Positions 1-6,529 of a stretch of DNA of 26,812 bases are shown one piece after another; the stretch's first letter is position 1; each line of letters opens with the position of its first letter. Location: NCBI GenBank assembly GCA_900544725.1, contig UQWK01000027.1, forward strand, positions 1 to 26,812. Direction: 5' to 3'. A program made the translations under genes and the position numbers. This DNA comes from an uncultured Collinsella sp. (GTDB lineage: Bacteria; Actinomycetota; Coriobacteriia; Coriobacteriales; Coriobacteriaceae). The notes beneath the pieces are model-generated. The model was not told the origin of the DNA, ran no database searches, and saw nothing but the letters and a program-made list of their open reading frames with translations.

Positions 1-12
1 CCGCCGCTGTTT

Positions 13-78
13 ATGATCCGCTTTCCTCCGTCCCCTTCGGATCACGTGATCTGTTGGGGACGGAGGAAAACGGATCAT
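13..78. repeat. Inverted repeat IR1, 23-bp arms
   Basis: Arms at 13-35 and 56-78 are reverse complements with a single mismatch. The 20-nt loop contains the perfect 12-bp palindrome GATCACGTGATC at 40-51. It lies beyond the 3' end of the minus-strand MFS gene. There is no T-run on either side, so it is not a normal intrinsic terminator. Bases 79-89 and 150-185 around it hold nothing I can recognise. The role is unknown; a REP/MITE-like element or remnant is possible. Confidence 0.7.
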
Positions 79-89
79 TTCGTAGGCCC

Positions 90-149
90 GTGGCCGCCTT
101 GGAAACCGAATGATGGTACGAGCATCCATTCGGCTTCCAAGGCAGCCAC
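90..149. repeat. Inverted repeat IR2, 23-bp arms
   Basis: Arms at 90-112 and 127-149 are complementary with two mismatches around a 14-nt loop that itself starts ATG and ends CAT. The arm length equals that of the neighbouring IR1, 12 bp away, but the arm sequence is unrelated. On the minus strand it would form a hairpin about 35 nt after the stop codon of the MFS gene. No U-tract follows, so any terminator role would be atypical. Confidence 0.7.
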
Positions 150-185
150 GGACAGAACGGGGCGAACAGAAAAGAGCGACGGAGT

Positions 186-1490
186 CTACTCCCCCGCCAC
201 GCTCGCGCGCAGCTTGGCGGCGATGGGCTCGGATGCCAGCAGAAACACGAGCATGACCACGGAGCACGCCAGGCACACAATCCAGGCGCTCGCAAAGGAG
301 CCCGTGGCATCGAACAGCACGCCCGAGACAATGGCACCCACGGTGCCGCCGACCATCTCGAGCGAGGTAATGGTACCCGTGACTTTGCCGAGATCGGCCA
401 TGCCAAACTGCTTGGACGCGGCGATGGTAGGCGTGATGGTGCCCATGCACGTTCCGATACCAAAGCTCACAGCGGCCACGATGGGGCCGAGGTCGGTTGC
501 GGGGAAGCACAGAGCAACGCAGGCGATAATGCACGCAACGGATCCCAGCACGTTGCCAAAGCGCAGGCCAAAGCGATCGTAGATGGCGCCGAGCGAAATC
601 TTGGCGATAACGACGGTGACCATGTAGGCCGAAAGCACAGTGCCCGCCCACATGGGATCGTGACCGCCCGTGACGATCTTGGCGCCGTTGACGGTAACGC
701 TCGTCATGTTGGTAACCTGGTTGGGCAAGATGGCGCCGTTAACGAGGCCCATAAAGAGGAAGGCGACGACAAGCAGCCAAAACGCCGGGCTCTTCTTGAT
801 GCGAGACCAGCCAACGTTAACCTCGGGCGCCGTGTGCTCGTCCTTGTCGCCAGCCGTCGAGACGGACGGATCGCCCGGGTTCTCGCCGAGCGGCTTAAGA
901 CCGATCTCGGAAGGCTTGGTGCGGAAGGAATAGGCCGTGATGGGCAGCGCCGCCACCATACAGATAGCCGCGAGCACCAGGAAGGCGGAACGCCAGCCAA
1001 CGCTCACGATCAGCGAGCTCACGATGGGAGACAGAATAGCGCCGCCAAAGCCCGAACCCGAAAGTGCGATGGAGATGGCAAGGCCTCGCTTGGCCGCAAA
1101 CCAGTTGGCGGTCACCAGGCTGATAAGCAGACGGGTCGAGGCGACGGCAAAGCACCCCGAGACGGCAAAGAGCACGTAGACCTGCCACAGCTCACCGACA
1201 AAGCTCATCCCGGCAAGAACGGCAGAGGTGGCGATTACAGTGAGGGAGCCCAAAACGCGACCGCTCACTTTATCGGCCACATGACCGATCACAAGTGAGC
1301 CGATAACGCTCACCACAGTGGAGATGGCGTTGGAGATGTTGTACTGCGCAAGCGTAATCCCGAGGTCGCTTACGATGAGCGGCTGAAACAGGCTCATGCA
1401 GTTGACGAAAATGGTGTAGCACGTGGCCATGATCACAAAGCCGGAGGCCACCACGAGCCAGCCGGGGAAGAACTTACGTTGCTGGGACAT
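186..1490 (-). CDS. MFS permease, probably organic-anion or drug type
   Basis: A 434-residue protein with about twelve hydrophobic segments split by a polar central loop near residues 200-230, the usual layout of the major facilitator superfamily. The N-terminus (FFPGWLVVASGF) and the repeated small-residue helices resemble the oxalate/formate antiporter-like (OFA/MCP) branch of MFS, which moves small carboxylates; the substrate cannot be told from sequence. The ATG at 1490 has AAGGAA just upstream. It starts 40 bp after the stop of the amidohydrolase, so the two genes look like one operon. In that setting it may import the amidohydrolase substrate or export its product (inference). No T-run terminator is seen after the stop, only the inverted repeats at 13-149. 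Confidence 0.85.
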   Translation of the reverse strand: MSQQRKFFPGWLVVASGFVIMATCYTIFVNCMSLFQPLIVSDLGITLAQYNISNAISTVVSVIGSLVIGHVADKVSGRVLGSLTVIATSAVLAGMSFVGELWQVYVLFAVSGCFAVASTRLLISLVTANWFAAKRGLAISIALSGSGFGGAILSPIVSSLIVSVGWRSAFLVLAAICMVAALPITAYSFRTKPSEIGLKPLGENPGDPSVSTAGDKDEHTAPEVNVGWSRIKKSPAFWLLVVAFLFMGLVNGAILPNQVTNMTSVTVNGAKIVTGGHDPMWAGTVLSAYMVTVVIAKISLGAIYDRFGLRFGNVLGSVACIIACVALCFPATDLGPIVAAVSFGIGTCMGTITPTIAASKQFGMADLGKVTGTITSLEMVGGTVGAIVSGVLFDATGSFASAWIVCLACSVVMLVFLLASEPIAAKLRASVAGE

Positions 1491-1530
1491 ACTGTTCCTT
1501 TTTTAAACAAACGAGTAGCAAGATTGGGTG

Positions 1531-2826
1531 CTACCGGTGGTCGGCGATGTAGCCCAAAGCGACCGCCGTGTAAGCCGCGGCGCCAAGGGGAAGCTCGGCA
1601 TCGCTAAAACGTGCCTTGGGATGATGCTGAGCAAAATGCTCGTCCGTATCAGTCACGGCAGCGCCCACGGTAAAGTACGCACTCGGAATCTCGCTCGAAA
1701 TCAACGCGAAGTCCTCGCTTGCCATGGCGTGGAACAGCGGCAGGAAGGCGGCCTTGGGCAGCACCGCGCCCACGTAGCCAAGCGACGCCTGGGTCATGTC
1801 GTCATCGAGTACGAGCGGGGGAACATCCGAGAGCGTCTCGAGGGTCGCCGGCGTGCGGTACGTTGCGGCCACGCCGTTGACGACCTCGGCGATGCGGGTC
1901 TTGAGGTGCTCCATGAGCTCGACGTCGAAGCCACGCAGCGTTCCCTCGAGCACACAAGTGTCGGGGATGACATTTGCGGCCAGACCGCCGGCGAACTTAC
2001 CAACGGTAAGCGCGACCTCCTTGGCCGCCGGCACCTCGCGGGAGATGAGCTCCTGAAGCGCCAGATGTACATGGACGCCGGCCGTGATGGGGTCGATGCA
2101 GATCTCGGGGCTCGAGCCATGGCCGCCCTTGCCCTGAAGCGTGATGCGAAAACCGTACACGCCCGAGAGCGCCGGGCTGCCGTAGAGCACCAGGCCAAGC
2201 GGCGACTGGCTATTGACATGCATGGCAAAGGCGACCTGAGGACGCGGGTTCTGCAGCAGACCGTCGGCGATGGCGGCGCGGGCACCCTCAAAGGTTTCCT
2301 CGCCCGGCTGGAACAGCAACTTAACCGTAGCGTTGGCATCAACAAGCTCTGCCTCGCGCGCTTTGAGCATACGAGCCGCACCAAGCAGCGCCGTCGCGTG
2401 CATATCGTGACCGCAAGCGTGCATGCAGCCGTTGGTGGATGCAAAGGGCTCGCCCGACTCCTCGGCAACGGGCAAGGCATCCATATCGCCACGGAGCATG
2501 ATGACCGTACCGGCCTGTTCGTCCGTGCAGACACCATTGCCTTGGGCCGCGGCGGCACCGGCGCCGACAAGGCCCACAACGCAGGAACCATCAACGAGCG
2601 TGGCAAATGGGATGTCCATCTCGGTCAGGCGCGCTTGGATATACGCAGAGGTCTGTGGGAGGCTATTACCCAGCTCGGGCATCTGGTGGAGATCGTGTCG
2701 CCACGCAGCGAGCTCGTCTGCAAAAGCCTGAGCTTCTGCAACAAGACCGTCACCGATAGCGGTCTGCGCCGCTGCGGTGGCCTTGGGCGCTGATTGCGGT
2801 TGAAGATTGGACAAAGCTGGTGCCAT
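1531..2826 (-). CDS. M20 family amidohydrolase / N-acyl amino acid hydrolase
   Basis: A 431-residue cytoplasmic metallohydrolase of peptidase family M20, subfamily D (hippurate hydrolase, N-acyl-amino-acid and IAA-amino-acid hydrolases). Visible metal-site motifs are RGDMDALP near residues 112-119, HACGHDMH near 136-143, FQPGEE, the dimerisation-domain GKGGHGSSP, and a C-terminal ASEDF. These enzymes cleave an amide bond between an acyl group and an amino acid using two divalent metals. I chose the ATG at 2826 because GGAGG lies six bases upstream; a start at 2880 would add 18 residues without a ribosome site. It is transcribed ahead of the MFS permease, suggesting coupled uptake and hydrolysis of an acylated amino acid or similar amide (inference). 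Confidence 0.88.
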   Translation of the reverse strand: MAPALSNLQPQSAPKATAAAQTAIGDGLVAEAQAFADELAAWRHDLHQMPELGNSLPQTSAYIQARLTEMDIPFATLVDGSCVVGLVGAGAAAAQGNGVCTDEQAGTVIMLRGDMDALPVAEESGEPFASTNGCMHACGHDMHATALLGAARMLKAREAELVDANATVKLLFQPGEETFEGARAAIADGLLQNPRPQVAFAMHVNSQSPLGLVLYGSPALSGVYGFRITLQGKGGHGSSPEICIDPITAGVHVHLALQELISREVPAAKEVALTVGKFAGGLAANVIPDTCVLEGTLRGFDVELMEHLKTRIAEVVNGVAATYRTPATLETLSDVPPLVLDDDMTQASLGYVGAVLPKAAFLPLFHAMASEDFALISSEIPSAYFTVGAAVTDTDEHFAQHHPKARFSDAELPLGAAAYTAVALGYIADHR

Positions 2827-2903
2827 AGATGCCCTCCAGTATCGTTTTTGCAGCAAGCACTTTGATAGCGTAAAGTGCAAGGTACTACTTTAAGGGCGAG
2901 GCA

Positions 2904-2930
2904 TAAAAAATGCCGCCCCGGGAGGGCGGC
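2904..2930 (-). terminator. Intrinsic terminator of the EamA gene
   Basis: A perfect 7-bp GC stem (2912-2918 with 2924-2930, 5-nt loop) is followed on the minus strand by a run of T (2904-2910). It lies 12 bp after the stop of the minus-strand permease at 2943, so it separates that gene from the amidohydrolase operon. Confidence 0.88.
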
Positions 2931-2942
2931 GCAACAAGTTGT

Positions 2943-3926
2943 TTACAATTGCGGGCGCGGCTTTCGACGCAAAAAATCGAAGTGAGTCTCGCTCAAGATA
3001 ATCGACAGGAAGATGAGCGCGAAGCCGGCGAGCAGGCGCGAGGTGAGCGCCTCCCCCATCAGCAGCACCGAGAACAGCACACCCGAAGGCGACTCCATCG
3101 AAAGGAGCAGCGAGCCCGTCGAGGCCGGGACATGCGCCAGGCCGACGTTTTGGATGAGCAGAGCCGCGCATGTGCAGCCCACCGAGAGAAACGCCATCGC
3201 ACTGATAAAGCTCGGCGTCCACACGGACAGAGGCGCTTGGGTCTCGAATAGCAGCGACGTTGCCAGGCTCAGCACGCCGTTGCCCACAAACATCCAAAAC
3301 GTGATGACGTTGATGTCCATTTTGCGACCGTACTTGGCAGTCACCGCCATCTGGATGGCGAAAAAGGCCGCACCCGCCAGCGTAATGACGTCACCAATGT
3401 TGAATTCAACGCTATCGAGTGCGACGAGGCCAATGCCCGCTAGGCACAGCAGCGCGGCACCCAAGTTGTAGCGCGTGAGCTTTTCGCCGCTCAGGAAATA
3501 GCTCGCGAACGGTACAAGGATGCAATACGTGCCCGTCAAAAAAGCATTCTTGCCCGCCGTAGTATGTGCCAGACCGACCGTCTGCAACGCATAGGCCGCC
3601 CACATGAGCACGCCCATACTCAGGCCAACGATCAGGTTGCGAGCGTTGAGGTGCGCGATGATGCGCTTGTGGAAGACGGCAAACATGACCAACGCTGCGG
3701 GCAGAAAACGTACATAGAGCAGCGCGAACACCGGAATGGTGCCGAGTGCGTCCTTCATAGTGGTAAAGGAGTAGCCCCAGATGACCGCCACCGAAAGGAG
3801 CAGAACCTTCCAGAACAGCGGAGAGCGTGCGCCGGCGCCCCGGGGAATACCGCCCGCGCCCAAATCCTCACGGGCTACTGGGCTATCGGGCAAGTTTTCG
3901 ATTTCGTTGGCAGCGTATTGGGCCAT
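2943..3926 (-). CDS. EamA/DMT family permease
   Basis: A 327-residue drug/metabolite-transporter protein with ten predicted hydrophobic helices in two EamA halves (about residues 38-165 and 175-310). Typical markers are the first-helix IWGYSFTTMKDA, YALQTVGL at the end of half one, and LLLSMESPSGVLFSVLLMGE in half two. Family members export amino acids, nucleobases or other metabolites; the substrate is unknown. The ATG at 3926 follows AGGA with six bases between. An in-frame GTG at 3941 would add five residues but has no better site. The gene stands alone between two terminators (3994-4032 upstream, 2904-2930 downstream). Confidence 0.85.
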   Translation of the reverse strand: MAQYAANEIENLPDSPVAREDLGAGGIPRGAGARSPLFWKVLLLSVAVIWGYSFTTMKDALGTIPVFALLYVRFLPAALVMFAVFHKRIIAHLNARNLIVGLSMGVLMWAAYALQTVGLAHTTAGKNAFLTGTYCILVPFASYFLSGEKLTRYNLGAALLCLAGIGLVALDSVEFNIGDVITLAGAAFFAIQMAVTAKYGRKMDINVITFWMFVGNGVLSLATSLLFETQAPLSVWTPSFISAMAFLSVGCTCAALLIQNVGLAHVPASTGSLLLSMESPSGVLFSVLLMGEALTSRLLAGFALIFLSIILSETHFDFLRRKPRPQL

Positions 3927-3993
3927 GGAACATCCTCGCACTCAATCTGGGCGTGGTGTCCGCACGCGTATGGCTGCGTGCCGCCTCATGGTC

Positions 3994-4032
3994 AAATAAA
4001 AACGGGACGCACCGGACCCCCGGCACGCCCCG
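3994..4032 (-). terminator. Strong intrinsic terminator or leader attenuator
   Basis: A 13-bp stem (4003-4015 with 4020-4032; three G-U pairs in the minus-strand RNA) with a 4-nt loop is followed by GTTTTTATTT on the minus strand. It is about 300 nt after the stop of the YhgE/Pip operon and only 68 nt before the EamA start. It can end the Pip transcript after the structured repeat, or act as an attenuator in the EamA leader; the sequence does not decide. Confidence 0.8.
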
Positions 4033-4076
4033 CTACTGTAGCAATAACCAAGCGGCCCGTGCAATCCAGCCCGCTA

Positions 4077-4158
4077 AAGCGTCGGCAAAGTGAACCTCGA
4101 TGCTCCGGCAATGTCAGCGAAAACGACCCTAAGCGAGCAAGGTAACGTGAAATAGTTT
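4077..4158 (+). repeat. Structured repeat, truncated copy C3
   Basis: This stretch aligns with the 5' part of the complete repeat copies at 4162-4338 (minus) and 9526-11231 (plus, split by an IS). It has a GATG at 4099-4102, exactly 12 bases, then CAGCGA, then AGCGAGCAAGGT and ACGTGAAAT. It stops after the 5' strand of stem P2 and lacks P3. It points head-on into copy C1 and shares the palindromic hairpin at 4162-4185 with it. It keeps the uninterrupted CAGCGAAA that is broken by the IS in copy C2. Confidence 0.65.
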
Positions 4159-4161
4159 TGT

Positions 4162-4338
4162 TCCGCCGTTCTGCCGAACGGCGGACCGGCCGACGCTGCG
4201 CGAGCCGCATTCACGCCAATCTGACGTTCAATTTCAAGGGCGCGACCAGAAGGTCAGCGCCCTTTCATTTCACGTCACCTTGGCGCAAATGCGGCTCGCT
4301 CGCTGGCATTAGTGCTGCATCAGCGTTAACGTTGCCGC
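4162..4338 (-). repeat. Structured repeat, complete copy C1 (RNA-like fold)
   Basis: Read on the minus strand: a 5' hairpin, CAGCGA, stem P1 (4288-4298 with 4201-4211), inner P1 (4280-4285 with 4214-4219), P2 (ACGTCA 4272-4277 with 4222-4227), P3 (4257-4264 with 4236-4243), one bulged U, the cap GACC-UUCU-GGUC (4244-4255), and a 3' hairpin with 10-bp stem (4162-4185). Loops match copy C2 while stems differ by paired changes. It starts within a few bases of the YhgE/Pip stop codon, so it would be in that mRNA's 3' end. It is not a terminator itself (no U-tract). Confidence 0.8.
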
Positions 4339-4339
4339 A

Positions 4340-6529
4340 CTAAATTAGCTTTGTTGATTCCAGCTTTTCGATGATCCAGTCGTTGGCTTTGATAACCGGG
4401 CGGCGGAAGACGACGCCCAGGGCCAGCGACGGAATCAGATAGCTCGCCAGAATACCCAGCTCAACCCAGTACTCCATATGGTAGGCACCGGCCATGGCGG
4501 CGTGCATGGCGTTGATGCCGTGGGTAAACGGCAGGAACGGATAGATCGCCTGGAACACGGGACCGGTCATCTCGATGGGGAACGTGCCACCCGAACCGCC
4601 GACCTGCATGACCAGCAGCACGACAGCGAGGGCCTTGCCGATATCGCCAAACGAAACCGTAAGCGTGTAGACGATATTGGAGAACACGAGACTCGCAACC
4701 CAGCCCGCCAGCACAAACTGCAACGGGTTGTCGCACTGGATGCCAAAGAACAGAATGTCGCCCGCGCACACGAGCGTTGCCTGCAGCAAGGCCAGACCGC
4801 CAAAGAACAGATAACGGCCCAGGTAGATCTCGTGCAGGCGCACGGGAATGAGCTCGTTGATAAGCTCATCGTCAACCGAGACCTTCATCATGGCCGCCAG
4901 AACAATCGAGCCCACCCACAGCGACAAAATCGTATAGAACGGCGCCATGGCCGAGCCGTAGTTGCGGATCGGATAGACCGGCTTGCGGTCGAGCGCGACG
5001 GGGCCGGAAAGCGACACGGCCAGGCCCTCGGGATCGTTGCCGATCATCGTCTTGATCGTAGCGAGGTCATCCGACATCAAGGCACCGTCGAGTTCGTCCT
5101 TAAACGCGCTGATCTTGTCCGACGCCTCACCCAGCTGATCAGAAGCCTTGTTGACCAGCTTTGCAGCCTTGGAGAGGCCCTTTGCCAGCGAACCGGATGC
5201 GTCGGTCAGGCCGTCTACGGCGCTATCCAGATCGCCCGAGATGCCATCCAGCGAGTCCAGGATGCCCGAAACCGTCTTCTTGAGCTCCTTGGCCTTGTCC
5301 GAGAACGCGGAATCGTAGTCGGACTTGGCGCCCGAAATGCCCGCCTTGGCATCGGCGATGGCCTGGTCGACCTCGGCACGCGCGCTGTTGACCTCTGCCA
5401 TGCTGTCAGAAAGGGACTTAGCGGTTGCCGTTAGGTCCTTGGCGTTGTTGCGATACTCCGCCGCGATCCTGCCCAGCGATGTTGCCACAGACTTGAGGCT
5501 CTCCTGGAGCTTTTCGTCACTGACCTGCTCGGCAAAGCCGCGGAGCTGGTCGGCCGTGGCGTCGATATCGTCGGCACGTGTATTGAGCGCCGCCGCGGCA
5601 TCGTTGAGCTGTGACACTGTAAGGTCGACATGCTGATTCGCGGCATCGAATGCCTTCGCAAGCTCAGCGGACACGTTGTCAAACGAACCCGCGCTTCCGT
5701 CAATCGCGGCGTTAATGGCGTCGTTGGCGGCCTTCAGCGCTTCTTTGGAATCGCTCATGCCGCTCTTGGCGTGCTCCATCAACTGCCTGGTCGACTCGTC
5801 GACCGTACCCGTCTGCTGGAGCATACCGCTCGCCGACGTCAACGAATCGGACGTAGAGCTCAAAATGCCCGCCAGCGACGAAGCATTGGCCTGAACGTCT
5901 TGCAGGTCCTCAATCGAATCGCCGAGCGTCGAGGACAGGTTGGCGATAAAGTTGCTGACTTGGTCGGTACTCATGTAATCGAGCAGGCTGGACACCGTCT
6001 TAAGACCGATGCTCGTAATGGTCTCGGTAAAAGATTCGTTAACCTGGTTCTGAACGGCGCTCGAACCCTTCTCGGTCACGATCTGCGCGATGGCGTTGGC
6101 CTTCTGGTTCTCGTAAAACTCGATATCGGCGTGTTTCACGTCGGTCGAGAAAAGCGTCATCATGTCAGCGCTAAACGTTTTGGGGATAACGACGGCAGCA
6201 TAGTACGCGCCCGACTTAACGCCCTCGATAGCCTTTTCGCGATCGTTAAGCACAACCCAATCGAAGCTCTCGTTGCCACGTAGGGTGGCGGTCACGTTTT
6301 CGCCCACGTTAACCTCGACGGGAATCAGATCGCTCTCGTAACCCTCATCGGTGTTGACCACGGCGATCTTAAGATTGCCGGTGTTGCCGTACGGATCCCA
6401 GCTGCCGGCGATGTTAAACCACGCGTACAGACACGGCACGATAATGAGGCCCATCACGACAATCAAGCCGATCACGGAGCGAGACACGTTTTGGACATCG
6501 CGCTTAAACAGATGCAGGATGTTCTTCAT
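4340..6529 (-). CDS. YhgE/Pip family membrane protein (downstream copy)
   Basis: A 729-residue YhgE/Pip-type protein. One N-terminal membrane helix (about residues 18-38) is followed by the family motif YAWFNI..WDPYGNT..LKIAVVN, then a long extracytoplasmic alpha-helical/coiled-coil stretch (about 150-510) rich in A, D, S and K, then an ABC-2-like C-terminal membrane domain of five to six helices. The C-terminal signature GGTFPIEM...PFLPFTHGINAMH is present. Relatives include phage infection protein Pip and the type VII secretion accessory EsaA; the biochemical role in this branch is unknown. The ATG directly follows the TAA of the upstream copy with no spacer, and a near-perfect AAAGGAGGTGA lies inside the end of that gene, so the two are translationally coupled. 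Confidence 0.88.
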   Translation of the reverse strand: MKNILHLFKRDVQNVSRSVIGLIVVMGLIIVPCLYAWFNIAGSWDPYGNTGNLKIAVVNTDEGYESDLIPVEVNVGENVTATLRGNESFDWVVLNDREKAIEGVKSGAYYAAVVIPKTFSADMMTLFSTDVKHADIEFYENQKANAIAQIVTEKGSSAVQNQVNESFTETITSIGLKTVSSLLDYMSTDQVSNFIANLSSTLGDSIEDLQDVQANASSLAGILSSTSDSLTSASGMLQQTGTVDESTRQLMEHAKSGMSDSKEALKAANDAINAAIDGSAGSFDNVSAELAKAFDAANQHVDLTVSQLNDAAAALNTRADDIDATADQLRGFAEQVSDEKLQESLKSVATSLGRIAAEYRNNAKDLTATAKSLSDSMAEVNSARAEVDQAIADAKAGISGAKSDYDSAFSDKAKELKKTVSGILDSLDGISGDLDSAVDGLTDASGSLAKGLSKAAKLVNKASDQLGEASDKISAFKDELDGALMSDDLATIKTMIGNDPEGLAVSLSGPVALDRKPVYPIRNYGSAMAPFYTILSLWVGSIVLAAMMKVSVDDELINELIPVRLHEIYLGRYLFFGGLALLQATLVCAGDILFFGIQCDNPLQFVLAGWVASLVFSNIVYTLTVSFGDIGKALAVVLLVMQVGGSGGTFPIEMTGPVFQAIYPFLPFTHGINAMHAAMAGAYHMEYWVELGILASYLIPSLALGVVFRRPVIKANDWIIEKLESTKLI

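Noticed and set aside
3942..3993. A short leader peptide or riboswitch before the EamA gene
   Set aside because: No short frame with a ribosome site and no recognisable aptamer could be seen between the terminator and the start; attenuation remains only a possibility.
4201..4300. The long palindrome after the Pip gene as a plain transcription terminator
   Set aside because: No U-tract follows, and copy C2 shows the internal loops and cap are conserved and stems covary, which a terminator does not need.
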